The notes under the pieces are model-generated. The model did no database searches, was not told the origin of the DNA, and saw only the letters and a list, made by a program, of their open reading frames with translations. Below, piece by piece: positions 45,687 through 56,886 of a DNA stretch of 64,000 nucleotides. Position 1 is the first letter of the stretch, and each line of letters starts with the position of its first letter. The position numbers and the translations under genes were made by a program. The DNA is from Blumeriella jaapii (lineage: Eukaryota > Ascomycota > Leotiomycetes > Helotiales > Drepanopezizaceae). The DNA is taken from positions 186,001 through 250,000 of the forward strand of contig VWND01000002.1 in the NCBI GenBank assembly GCA_009599575.1, in the 5' to 3' direction.

Positions 45687-46342
45687 GAGTATGGATATGT
45701 GTGTTGAGATGTGGGTACTGTACTGTAGCTGTGATTAAAAATACGTATCGGGATGGAAGATGATTGTAGAGGTCAAGAAAAGGTGAGATGAGGTGGAAGA
45801 AGTAAGAAGAGGTGGAAGAAGTAAGAAGAGGGGAGAGGATTATTAAGTACTGATGTTGTACTTTGCAACTCGGGTGAATGAAGGACGATTTTTATTAATG
45901 TTAGTGAATGTCTATCAGTCCGAGTCCCAATCCGGCCTAGCTCGCTTCTCTCCGCAATCCAGTCCCGATGACGTTAGGCCGAGGTCGTGCCGGTCGATCA
46001 GTCACGTGCTGGGCCGCCGAATCCGCTATCGCAATTCTTGCCAGCAGCGACATCGTCCGCCGTCTCAACCTCATCTTTCTCTTCCTCTTCCTCCTCATCT
46101 TCATCTCCGCCTTCCATTCCTCCCTTTCCACCTCGATCATCCGCTGCTGGTCTCTTTCTTGACTTCGAATACTGCGGCGACGACGACAACAACAACAGTG
46201 ACTACAACAATAGTTCGCCCTTTTGTCCGGATCGCACAATCCCTGAACAATCCACTTGATCGAAGTGTCCAGCTTGGTCCCAAGCAATTACCAGGCACCT
46301 TTTGTACACCATCACACCGCGTCTTTCGAATCCTCCGCTATC
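45687..46342. promoter_or_regulatory. divergent promoter region, UBX gene and VAP gene
   Basis: 656 bp between two divergent start codons, so it should carry both promoters. It has a TACTGTACTGTA motif at about 45716-45726, purine-rich repeats (GGTGGAAGAAGTAAGAAGA, twice, about 45790-45832) and a C/T-rich tract near 46070-46140. No separate gene is supported. Confidence 0.5.
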
Positions 46343-47521
46343 ATGTCCGTCGAGATCGAACCCAGCGAACTTAGCTTTATGCGTACGTTGCTCTGGCATT
46401 GCGCGCAAGGCCTTTCTAATCACCAGACTAGGGCCTTTTACGACCGAGGTAGCTCAGACGCTTAGGATTCGCAACACCAACCACACTCCCGTGGCCTTCA
46501 AGGTGTGTTTCTACAGTTTCGCCGCTGTGTATATACAAGGACTAATTCTGCGTGTTCGATCTGCAGGTCAAAACTACCGCCCCGAAGCAGTACGCCTCCG
46601 TCCTGCCAACACCTCTCGCAGCGCTTGTTGATATAGTAGCAGATACTGCGTGAGACCCAACTCGGGTAGAATCGAGCCCGGCAAAGAGGTTGAGGTGTCT
46701 GGTAGGTGACTTTGCGGGCAGATTTTGTGGGCAATCCCAATGCTGACAAGGCCGCAGTTCTCCTCCAGGCCATGAAGCAAGATCTCCCGCTCGATATCAA
46801 GTGCAGAGACAAGTTCCTGGTTCAGTCCGTTCCTATCACCGCTGACAAGGAGTTCATCAACACCAGCGCGATTGTAAGCGTCCCGAAACTCGCCGTGCCG
46901 TGCGTGATGTTTGCTAACACGACAAAGTGGCAACATGTCGACGATGCCGAGAGATCGAGTGTGCAGGAGAAGAAAATCCGAGTTGTTTACCTGCCTCAGG
47001 GAAGCGGCGTCGCCACACCCTTGAAAAATGCTGCAAACAGCGCGTCCCAAAGCTCTGTAGGGCAAATCCTCGGATTGCCGGACTACTGCTGACTGATCTA
47101 GCTCGATAACTCCGAGGCTTTTCCCCCCGCATACCACACACAAAGATCACCTTCCCCGGAGCAAATGTCCTATACCCCCGAAACGCGCCGCTCGACTCTC
47201 GGAAACACCAAGTACGGTGCCGAGACCCCGACCGGCCAACGCTCTTCTTCCAACCTGTCCTCCTCTATCTCTGCGGCAGTTGCTGATGCTGTCCCAATGT
47301 CCTACGAAGAGATGAAGGCTAAGCTGGCGGATGCGCAGGCGACGATCGCAAACTATGCCCAAGAAGGTGGCGTTCGCATGCGCAAGGTAGCTCAAGGCGA
47401 GACCAGCAACGCAACCGTTAACGACGTGGCCCATCGCGTACAAGGCAACCAAGGTGTACCTCTGCCAATTGTCGCCGCGCTCTGCCTGATCAGCTTCTTG
47501 CTCGCTTTTTTGTTTTTCTGA
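46343..47521 (+). CDS. SCS2: VAP family ER membrane protein (Scs2-like)
   Basis: Seven exons: 46343-46382, 46432-46502, 46567-46589, 46643-46701, 46758-46873, 46928-47056 and 47117-47521; 280 residues. VAP proteins sit in the ER membrane and bind FFAT motifs of lipid-transfer and other proteins, forming contact sites with the plasma membrane and other organelles. The MSP domain fills residues 3-125 (EIEPSELSF, NHTPVAFKVKTTAPKQYCVRP, GRIEPGKEVEV, CRDKFLVQSV). A Ser/Thr-rich linker, a short coiled coil (about 208-240) and a C-terminal tail anchor (last 20 residues, ending FLLAFLFF) follow. Each junction was set by matching the continuous MSP sequence. Exon 3 is 23 nt. All introns are GT-AG and 49-64 bp. 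Confidence 0.93.
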
Positions 47522-48895
47522 GCTCGTCTCGTAACGAAAGGCATGTACGTTAGAGGAGAGCATGCGAGCGATTGTTAATCTAACGGACCGCACGGACAAC
47601 GAATGTAATGGCAATCAGGGCACTTAATCTCGCTCCTGTTTTATTTTCCGAACATCACAGCAGGTGAAATGGATGTGGCACAGCTTTTCCTCAACCAACC
47701 TTCACGACACACGTCAGACAGCGACCGAATTTCCCTCCATCTTGTACTCTATTGCAGCCTCGATCGATCAATCCAGTCTACTATTACAACGGACGGACGC
47801 GATTCTTTCTTTCTTTTCTCTCAAAAATTTCCGTGCTTCTTGTGCGCGCGCGCCCCCGTTTTACTATGTGTTTAGGAGTAGGTATTCGGTCCGGTCCGTT
47901 TTGGTTGGGGAGGTGGCAATGGCGATGGCGATGACATGGCGAGCTGGGGTTGCTTTTTCCTCTGGCGGCGGCCGTGATAGCTGCTGGTAGAGAAGGGAAG
48001 AAGCAAGGGGGAGGACTGGAAAGGAGATAACCAGCAAAGCAAATGAAGAAATGCCGTGACACATGCCTACGTTGAAGATTTGTCTACTTCTTCCTTTCGC
48101 AGAATGTTCAGTTGAGAGAGTAAGGGTTTGGATGTTTGGTATGTGCAACATGGGTAGGTCCGTAAGTAAGTAGGTGTACGTAACGTAACTGCGTTGGGAA
48201 GTTCTATGTGAATGTGTATATGTAAAAATATCATTTGATTATTTGTTCAACTTTTTGGAAGATGCGGATCTGATGTATAATGCCTGATCGTGATCCTGGA
48301 TATGGGTCGGGCGGTCTTTGGTTTTCAAATAAACATGTTTATTTCCATGAAATGTTTTTTGTGAAGAGGGGAGAGTGGATCCAACTCCGTTCTAGACGAA
48401 GGAAACAGGCCGGCGTTCACGCACGCCGCTTGCCATCCATGGCGGCCGCAGAAAAGAAGCGTCTCTGTTGTGGAATTGGACGTTTGAAGTACTGCAAGGG
48501 CGGAGGGCGGGTGGATCACGGGAAGACGGATGTCGCCTTGGATGAGATGCCAAGATGAATTTTCTTAGGGGAAAAAATCCAAGTAGGAAGTCTGGTTACA
48601 GCAGGGCAGATAGATGCAAGAATCTAGAAAGTCTCGAACTGTGCTGTTCTGTACCGTATGACAGGAAGGGCAGGAAGGAAAAGAAGGAAAAGAGGGAGGG
48701 GAAAAAGCTCTTTTATAAGTTATAAGAGCAGGACGAGCCCCGACACAGTCAGTCAATCAGTCAGTCAGTCACGGATGACATGTACCAGGTGTCGGACAGA
48801 GTTGGCACGTGTGCTTTACAGTGGTATGTCTTGTTTGCTTGGGATAGCGGTTGTATTGTACAAACTCTGGCAATGTATGTAGGCGTACCCCCCCC

Positions 48896-48939
<44 letters not shown>

Positions 48940-49697
48940 TTGGCTGGTTAAAGTACTGTATTGTACTGTAAGTACTGCATGTGTGTGCTTTTGAAAGCGA
49001 GTGTTCGGAAGGTATGCCTAGCTGTCTTCCCATCGTGCAGTATTTACAGTATAGTAGTAGTACAGGCCATCTTCATCTTTTCCAGACCACAGAGACCCAC
49101 TCCATGGGATCAAACGGTTCCTTACCCTCTCTGTGGAGTCTGTTTACTCAACCGGGTCTTCGTTCTCAAGTCCAAGTTTTCCCCCGTCCTCGGCCCTCGC
49201 GACGATCTTCTGCACCTTGTCCATCGGGCAATGCGTAGACGTGAGCCATTTCCGTAACGCTCTGGATTGAGAAGAATCAAGGGTGCATACGTCCCAACGC
49301 ACCAAAGTACACAAGGATAAAAGGTAGAAAGGTTAAAACCAAAACTTACGTGGAGGGGATTGAAAAAAAAAAGAGAAAAGAAGAAAACAAAAGAAAAAAG
49401 AGACCGGAGGAGACAGTACCTACCTATACTTCTCCGCTGCCCGACAGGAGTATCATACCTGTGCCGTGCCGCGAATCAGCGACGTCCGTAGAAACGCCAG
49501 ATTTCTCGTCACCAAATAATTACGCACTCAAAGAACTGTGCACATCAAGCTGCAAGCACAGAAAAGAGTACTCGGAAGATCATTCACATTGGACCGTAGA
49601 GTCCCATTGATCCATCCATCCATCCACTCAGCTAGCGCCACCCCGCCGAACGCCTGCCCATTCCGAAGATGCCGCGCCAATCCACGATGCACGACAG
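47522..49697. other. 2.2 kb intergenic region VAP-LST8
   Basis: Two convergent 3' ends and long spacer. It holds a 51-bp C tract (48888-48938, one A at 48896), TCAG repeats near 48747-48774 and several TACTGTA motifs (48953-48980). Short open frames have no recognisable domain. No tRNA was found. Confidence 0.45.
48888..48938. repeat. C homopolymer, 51 bp with one A
   Basis: 50 Cs interrupted by one A at 48896. The true length is hard to sequence and may be uncertain in the assembly. Confidence 0.9.
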
Positions 49698-50960
49698 CTA
49701 CCTCGCCTCCGAGTAGTCGTTAAGCGCCACGCAGACCAAGCCTCGGTGATGCCCATTGTACTGCCGAATGATTTGCTCGCTGTGCAGTTCCCACAAGCGC
49801 GCGTAGTGATCCGAGCAGGCCGTGACCAGATAGGCCGAGTCGGCGCTGAAGGCGCAGTCCCAGACCCAGCGCTGGTGCCCCGTCAGCGTGCTCTCGAGCT
49901 TGAAGGGCTTGGAGGGTTTGGGCGGGTCGGCTTGCGGCTGGCCCGGGGTCGGCATGGGAAGCATGGCCTCGAGATTGGGCACCTCCCAGATCTTGGCCGT
50001 GTGGTCGGCGCTGCAGGTGGCCAGGTGCTTGACGTCCGGGGAGAGCAGCACGCGCGTGATGTAGTTCTTGTGCGCGGAGAAGTGGGTGATGGGGACGAGG
50101 GTCGTCTTCTCGCGGAACTGCTGCAGGTGCCAGACGTACACGTTGCCCTGCGCGGACGAGTCAGTACGGGTTTCCGAGAAGAAGGCGTCGTCACGATGGG
50201 GACCAGGAGGTGGCTTACGGAATTGGTGCCGGCGCACAAGGTCGAGCCATCGCTCGCGACCGTGACGCTGGCGACGGGCTGGTCCTCCTCGGGGATCAGC
50301 TGGTGCGAGCAGTTGTTCTCGGCCAAGTCCCAGATGCGCACGCTGCCCCCACGGTCGCAGCTGATGATCTCGCCCTGGTTGGGGTGGATCACGACGTCGT
50401 TGACCGGACAGCCGTGGGAGTAGCTGCGCTGGACCGAGCCGCTGCGCGTCTCCCAGATCTTGACGGTGCCATCCTCGGAGCTCGTCACCATCCACTTGCC
50501 CTCGCAATGAAAGGCGACGCCCGTCACGTTGCCCGTGTGGCCCTCGAAGGCGAGCAGCGGGTTCGGGTTCGTCGACTTGATGTCGTACAGCTTGACCGAG
50601 TGATGGCCGGCGGCGGCGAGGAAGCGCTTGTCGGGCGAGATACAGAGCCGGTTGACCTGCGAATCGGGGTGTTGGATGGTGCGCGAGCAGATGCCGGAGA
50701 GGGCTTCCCAGAAGCGGATGGTGTGATCGTAGCCGGCTGTGACGAGGACGAGGTCGACGTTAGCCATGTAAAGATCTTCCAGGTTGGCGTGAACGCGGTC
50801 CATGGGACCCGAGGCCATGGCGGCGTTTGGAGATTGGAGAGGGGGGGGAAGGGAGAGGATGAGGAGGAAGAGGAGGAAGAAGAAGAAGAGGAGGAGGAGG
50901 AGAGAGGGAGAAGAGAGTTGCGATGGGAATGGACATACCGGTGCACAGGATGACGGACAT
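49698..50960 (-). CDS. LST8: Lst8 WD40 protein of the TOR complexes
   Basis: Minus-strand exons: 50960-50939, 50736-50219 and 50147-49698; 329 residues. Lst8 (mLST8/GbetaL) is a seven-bladed WD40 propeller that binds and stabilises the TOR kinase domain in TORC1 and TORC2. The 22-nt first exon (MSVILCT) joins to AGYDHTIRFWEALSG, the strongly conserved Lst8 start. The ATG at 50818 in the intron gives a less likely start. WD repeats follow through the protein (for example DGTVKIWETRSG, GGSVRIWDL, DHTAKIWEVP and DHYARLWEL). Between blades five and six a Pro-rich insertion (LPMPTPGQPQADPPKPSKP) makes it slightly longer than yeast Lst8. Intron 1 is 202 bp, long for this window, and full of C/T microsatellite. 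Intron 2 is 71 bp. Confidence 0.93.
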
Positions 50961-51527
50961 GGCGACCGAAGGAAGTCGATCTGATGTGATCATGCGAGGT
51001 CAGATGTGCCTTCTTCTGCTGCTGTTGGTCTGCTGGAATTGCAAGTCGTAGGCAGAGCGAGGGGAGGGGGGAGGAGAGGGGGAGGAGGGGGAGGAGGGGG
51101 AGAGAAGATGGAGAAGATGGAGAAGATGGAGAAGATGGAGGAGAAGATGGAGAAGATGGAGAAGATGGAGGAGGAGATGGAGAAGATGGAGGAGAAGATG
51201 AAGATGAAGATGAAGATAGAGAGAGGGAAAAGGAAGAGATGGAGATGGGAATGGAGGTGGAAGAGAGTAAGATGGAGCTGGAGATGAAGGTGAAGATGAA
51301 GATGAAGATGTGTGCGCGCAAGTTCGCGCACCAATTCGACTTCGACTTCGACTTCTGCAGCCTCGACACCGGGCTGAGAATTGAGCCACAGCGCCACAAT
51401 CCTTCCGTCGGATCGGGGCCTGGCTGTGGCTCAGGTGTGGCTCAGGTGTGGCTCAGGTGTGGCTCAGGTGTGGCTCAGGTGGGGCGGGGAGCACCACTTT
51501 ACCGTGTACACAATCAGGTACATAATA
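50961..51527. promoter_or_regulatory. LST8 upstream region with purine-rich tandem repeats
   Basis: Should hold the LST8 promoter. A GGAGAAGAT-type 9-bp purine repeat (C/T-rich on the LST8 strand) runs about 51100-51210. A 12-bp tandem repeat of GGCTCAGGTGTG (about five copies) lies at 51425-51481. Confidence 0.55.
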
Positions 51528-51624
51528 GTGGGCTGCCTTCCCACAATTACCCTGCGGGCCCTACAATCAACCCTAAATGTCCGAGTGGGAGTGCCCGCAG
51601 GATAATTGTGGGAAGGCAGCCCAC
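51528..51624. mobile_element. 97-bp miniature inverted-repeat element
   Basis: Ends are inverted copies of about 35 bp, starting GTGGGCTGCCTTCCCACA and ending with its complement, the same termini as the 31276-39054 element. Left flank TA, right flank TT, so the duplication is imperfect. Too short to encode anything. It probably moved with the help of the larger family. Not visibly RIP-mutated. Confidence 0.75.
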
Positions 51625-52033
51625 TTCACTATTGTGTACAGTACTGTGTGTACAGTACAGTACAGTGCTGACTGGGCGTGCTCACGTGACTGTTGATTGC
51701 CTACCACACGGTCCTGTCTGTCCTGTATCTACACTACAGACATGATCTTCCCGTAAAGAGCACGGATGATCGTGATGATTCAAAAACGTCCTGGCTGGAT
51801 CCAGCGTCCCTCTATCTTCGATTTCGACCCTCGCACCCATGTGCTTTGGATATTCGTCCGGTCTGCAGGAGGTACGATGCGATGGTGTCAACCGGACTGT
51901 TGACTTGCATCTACCTCCACCCAGCAGGTCGTGGTAGACTCCCATACCCAACCCCCTGCCTCTTCCCCAGAACGCCGTGCAGGGGAGATCGCCGACCCCA
52001 AAGACGAACCCATATCGACGAAACCAGCATCCC
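51625..52033. other. intergenic region, 3' of the aconitase gene
   Basis: Begins with a dense GTACAGTAC cluster (51634-51671). No gene is recognised. Confidence 0.45.
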
Positions 52034-54622
52034 TCACGTCTTCTTCCTCGCCAACACATTCAACGCGCTGCCCGCCAAGATGAACCCACACTGGGCCTCG
52101 CTCAGGGTGTGCCTCGTGCGGACCATGACCACCTCCCCATTCTGCTTGCTGACCTTCAGCCGCACCTCACCCTGCCCCCCACGCTGCAGCACATCGTACA
52201 GGCCCAGCGTGGCCACCTCGTCGCACGCGTCGATGCGCCCGTAGTCCGCGGCGTCCGCGAACGTCAGAGGCACGACGCCCTGCTTCTTGAGGTTCGTCTC
52301 GTGGATGCGCGCGAAGCTCTTGGCCAGGATGACCCGTCCGCCGAGGTAGCGCGGCTGCAGCGCCGCGTGCTCGCGCGCCGAGCCCTCGCCGTAGTTGTCC
52401 TCCGCGACGACGAGCCACTCGATGCCCTGGTCCTTCCACTTCTGCGCCAGCTCGGGGATGCCAGACGTGCTGCCGTCCGAGTCGTAGGCGACGTTGACCT
52501 CGCCCGTGGCGGCGTTCGTGGCGCCGATGAGCGTGTTGGCCGAGATGTTGGGGAGGTGGCCTTTGTATTTGAGCCAGGGCCCCGCAGCGGAGATGGTGTC
52601 GGTGGTGCACTTCCCGCGCACCTTGTACAGGACCTTGAGGCCCTGGAGGTCGGAGGGGGGAAACGGGACGAACGGTTCGAGGAGGGCGAGGCGGTCCGAG
52701 GTGGGGGACACCACCACTTCGGTGTGAGGGGACGGGGCGCCCGCGGTAGGAAGCAAGGCGGGGTTGCCCGTCTCGAAGCCATCGGCGGGGAGCTCGGAGC
52801 CGGTCGGGGGGGTGAAGCGGAAGGGGGCGCCCGAGGGAGTGGTGAGGGTGTCGGTGAGGGGGTTGAAGGAGGTTGATCCCGAATAAGCCATAGCGGTGAC
52901 AATCTCAGGCGACGCCAAGAAGTTCTTGGTCTCGGGATTGCCATCGTTTCGGCCGCGGAAGTTCCGATTGTAGGAGGTGAAGATGGCGTTGTCGTCGCCT
53001 CTCTTGACGCCGTCGGTGCGCGACCATTGGCCGATGCTGGGTTCACATCAGCAGAGATCCAGGCATGGCAACCGGTACTCGATCCTGGTGTGGAGCTTCA
53101 CAAACTAGGCCATGGGATCGACTCACCAAGGACCACAGGCATTGGCAAGGACAATACCGCCGGCCGCTTCGAAGGTCGAAATGGTGTTGTCCCGGTCCAA
53201 CGTCGCTCTGATCTGCTCACTGCCAGGCGTGATGAAGAAGTCCGTCGCGGGCTTCAAGCCCGCAGCCGTAGCTTGCTTGACCAGATCCTCCGCTCTCGTC
53301 ATGTCCTGATAGGAGCTGTTCGTGCAGCTTCCAATCAGCCCCGCTGAGACCGTCTCGGGCCAGTGATTCGCCTTCACGGCCTTGGAAAATAGCGAGAGCG
53401 GCGTAGCCAGGTCGGGGGTGTGAGGCCCATTGACGTGTGGCTCCAGCGTAGAAAGGTCGATGGTGACCAGTTCGTCGTACTCGCATCCCTCGTCCGCTCG
53501 CAAGAGGTTCAAGTATGGCTTCGAGTCGGCGATGGCCTGGGCCTGGGCCGCGACCGATGCGCGGTGCGTCGCCTCCAGGTACGGAACGTGCCTGTGCGAG
53601 AAGGGGAACACCGATGTCGTCGCCCCCACCTCCGCCCCCATGTTGCATATGGTCGCCATCCCCGTACAGCTCAGCGAGTCCAGGCCCGGCCCGTGATACT
53701 CAATGATATAGCCCGTGCCTCCTCTGACCGTCAGCCTGGCGGCCAGAGCGAGAATGACATCCTTCGGCGACGCCCAGCCGCTCAATTGGCCTTCCAACCG
53801 CACCCCCATGATTTTGGGGGCCTTCAATTCCCACGGCGCGTCGACCAAGGCATCTACAGCGTCTGCACCCCCGACCCCAATGGCGATGGCCCCAAGTCCT
53901 CCGGCGTTGGGCGTGTGACTGTCGGTGCCGAGCATCATCAGGCCGGGCGCCGCGTAGTTCTCCAGCACCGTCTGATGGATGATGCCGGCTCCCGGCGGCC
54001 AAAACTCGATCCCGTATTTCTTGGCGGCGCTCTCCAAGAAGTCGAAGACCTCCTTGTTGCCCTTGATCGATTCCGGCAAATCGACGTCGGCGCCGCGCTC
54101 GCCCACAATCATGTGGTCGCAGTGGATGCTGGCGGGGACGGCGGTCGAAGGCAGGTTGCAGGTCATGAACTGCAGAAGGGCCATCTGCGCCGAGGCGTCC
54201 TGCATGGCGACGCGGTCGGGCTTGAGCTTGAGGGTCGCGTTGCCGCGGATGCTGAGCCCATTGTGCGTGTTGGACAGGAGGGCCTCGGCCGGCTGGTCGA
54301 GATGCGCGTAGAGGATCTTCTCGGCGAGTGTGAGCTTGCGGGAAGGGCTCAGGGACTGGCGAACGGTTTCCAGGCGCTTGAGGAGCTGCGGATAGGGAGG
54401 AGCACGCGACGCGGGAGCTGAGGAGGAAGAGGCGGAGGAATGGACGTTGCGAGCGTGCGGCGGGCGAGGGGGAGGTTCACGAATGTGCGTGGGGAGCTCT
54501 GGAGAGAATCAGGATCCATGGAGTGAGCGCGATACCAAGATGAGGAAACGTACTCGGGGAACAGCATGATTGCTGCTGCTGCTGCTGCTGCCGCGGCCGC
54601 TGCGTAGAAGGCCCGCCCTCAT
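52034..54622 (-). CDS. mitochondrial aconitase, Aco2-like
   Basis: Minus-strand exons: 54622-54554, 54496-53127 and 53036-52034; 813 residues. Aconitases use a [4Fe-4S] cluster to isomerise citrate and isocitrate. The second fungal mitochondrial enzyme (Aco2 in yeast) is linked to homocitrate dehydration in lysine synthesis. The N-terminus (MRAGLLRSGRGSSS...) is Arg/Ser-rich without acids, a plausible mitochondrial presequence. Landmarks: IHCDHMIVGE, GTDSHTPNAGGLG, cluster Cys in GSCTNSSY and in ANACGPCIGQW (formed across the 90-bp intron), KSFARIHETNLKKQG, and GEGSAREHAAL in the swivel domain. Canonical aconitase has SSR where this has SAR, which I associate with the Aco2 type. It also has TDTIS instead of TDHIS. 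Start choice: the 57-bp intron and phase fit this ATG. An in-frame ATG further upstream at 54709 is possible. Confidence 0.87.
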
Positions 54623-56886
54623 GACTGACGTGGAGATGGATGTGAGGGAGGGGGATTGAGAGGAGGAGGAGCAGGAGGAGGGGGAGGGGGAGAAGGGGAA
54701 AGATATCAACGCTGCTCAGAGTCAACCTTTTTTTTTTGGTTCGGATCGGCCTATGATGGGAGAGCAGGTGATTGGTGGAGGAAGCGCCCCTGGAGTTCTC
54801 CACAATTTCCCCAGACGTCGGGTCGGCTGCTGTACTCCGCACTGTACACAGCACCAGCGACGTTCAGGCCGCATACTTGTATAGGACGGTGTTGATATCG
54901 GTCCAACCCTCTTGTCACTCACGTCTACCATGAATATCCGCAGGATCCGTGATCGCTTTGCATGCCGGGGTTCACGCGTACAGTAGCAAGCCAAGATGGC
55001 GAGAGGCGAACAGCACAACCAGCCTCATGACTTCTTCACTGTGAGCCTCTGCATCGCCAACGATGTTGATGCCCCATACTGCGGGTGTAGAAAAGTGCCT
55101 TCCTTCCTCCCCCTCCACCTCCTCCTCCTCCTCCTCCTCCTCTCCCCATCTACCCATGGACCACTTGGAGGTGGGCAAGGGGCTGGTAGGAAAGGGGCTG
55201 GTGGGAAGTCAACCAGACCTGAGCCACATCCGCATTTCGCCTGTTCCTTCCTCTCTGTCTTTGATGACAATCGCAGTAGTCAACACGGGTCGCCTAATGG
55301 CATTGCTCCGGCTGTCCCCCAGACAACCTGGAATCCCATAAAGGATAGCAGCAGCTCTCGACTCCAAGCTTCTCTCCAAGCTTCTCGAAGCACCATTCTC
55401 GACTCTGATTCATGTCGACAAGTCTGGTCCATCAACAGCCACGGTCCATCAACGGCCACGGTCCATCAACGGCCACGGTCCATCGACACCCACGGAAGGG
55501 CAAGGTGCAAGCTCTTATTGTTGGCTTACTTGCAGTATCAGTGTCGTTCCTTTGGTGTATAGAAGAGGAGGACGCAGCAGTCTGCTGTCCCTTCCTTTCC
55601 TTGGTCTTTGTTGTCTGCTGCTGTCTTTTATCCGTTTTCCTTCGTCTGTTTTCCTTCGTCCGTTTTCCGTTTTCCGTCTTCTCTCTTCCGTCTTCTCTCT
55701 TCTCTCTTCCCTCTTCCCTCTTCTCTCATCTCTTATCTCTCTTCTCTCTTCTGTCTTCTCTCTTCTCTCTTCCGTCTTCTCTCTTCCGTCTTCTCTCGTC
55801 TCTCTTCTCTCGTCCCTCTTCTCTCGGCGCGCTTCCCCTCCTCGGGTTTCCGTTCCGCATGCTTCTTCTTGTCTGGCTGTTGCCTGGAACTGCTTTGACA
55901 GACGCGATGCGCTTCTGCACGGTGGCCTGCGTTATCAATGGCTTGCGGAGATGATGCTCTCTCCCGATGCTCCTCCGCACGGTTTCTGTTGGCTGCGCTC
56001 GAGTCTTGCTTCTCGGATGGCCTCGGTCTCGACCCGAGTCTGCTTCCATTTGCGAGGTGCCGGCCTTCTCGCAGCTGTGCGTGCACTGGTGGTGGTGGTG
56101 GTGGTGGTGATTGTTGGGGGTGTTGTTGCGTGGGTCTCGGCTTTCTCTCACCAAATTCACTGCTGGCTTGCTGCCCCCTTTTCTTCGCTTCGCTTTTCTT
56201 CCCTTCGCTTCTCTTCCCTTCACTTCTCTCCCTCCCTCCCCTCCCCTTCTCTTCCCTCGACCGTCTGGCTGCCCCAAACAACAACACTTCACCTCCGATC
56301 TCTTCACCCCCGATCTCTTCACCACCACCACCACCACCATCACCAACACCACCACCAACCACCACCCCCCCCCCCCCCCCCCCCCCTCCTCCCCGTCTTT
56401 CTTGATTCCTCTCCGAGTCGTCACTCACCGACCTGAGACTCCTCGTCTCATCCTGCCTGTTCAGGCTCCTGCTGCCAAGAAGCGCATCCGGTACGTACGC
56501 ACCACCTGTCCCGTCCCGCGTCGCCCGCTCCTTCCGTGGGCGATTCTCTCTGCCCCTTCCCTCTCGACGGGCTTCCCATCCCGACCTCTTCCCTCGTCTT
56601 CCCTCGTCTTCCCTCCTCTTCCCTCCTCTTCCCTCCTCTTCCCTCCTCTTCCCTCCTCTTCCCTCCTCTTCCCTCCTCTTCCCTCCTGTTCTATCCTCCA
56701 GCTTCCATCACCCGAGTCGTTCACCTCCCACATCTCTTCACACAATCTACGCTTCGTCACAACAAAAGAAGAAAAAGGAAAAAAAAAAAAGAGACGCTCC
56801 TCTCCCGCTGACTCGTCATCTCGTCCCAGACATTCCGTCCCTCCCAGTTGGACCTCCTCCACCAGCCCGCGATACCGGGCCAGGCC
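54623..56886. promoter_or_regulatory. 2.3 kb divergent intergenic region, very C/T-rich
   Basis: Lies between divergent starts and should carry both promoters. It contains a 17-bp tandem repeat (GGTCCATCAACGGCCAC, about 3.8 copies, 55426-55493), a long TTCTCTC polypyrimidine tract (about 55674-55830), a 22-bp C run (56365-56386) and a decamer minisatellite (56591-56690). Open frames of nearly 300 residues here are Ser/Leu/Pro low-complexity by-products of the repeats. CT-rich tracts are common just upstream of fungal transcription starts. Confidence 0.5.
56591..56690 (+). repeat. decamer minisatellite, ten units of CCCTCCTCTT
   Basis: Perfect 10-bp period. The first two units read CCCTCGTCTT, seven are CCCTCCTCTT and the last is CCCTCCTGTT. 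It lies about 200 bp before the start codon at 56887. Confidence 0.95.

Noticed and set aside
50210..50953. Plus-strand frame of 247 residues antisense to LST8
   Set aside because: Arg/Asp/Val-rich mirror of WD40 coding sequence ending in a Glu repeat from the intron microsatellite.
50524..51399. Minus-strand frame of 291 residues, Ser/Leu-rich
   Set aside because: Runs from LST8 intron 1 and its upstream microsatellite into LST8 coding sequence in the wrong frame.
52264..53046. Frames of 147-299 residues antisense or in other frames to the aconitase gene
   Set aside because: Shadows caused by high GC content and codon bias. The aconitase frame explains the region.
55552..56436. Overlapping open frames of up to 294 residues in all plus frames and the minus strand
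   Set aside because: Low-complexity Ser/Leu/Phe/Pro or Arg/Glu/Gly products of the pyrimidine-rich repeats, open in many frames at once, with no domain.
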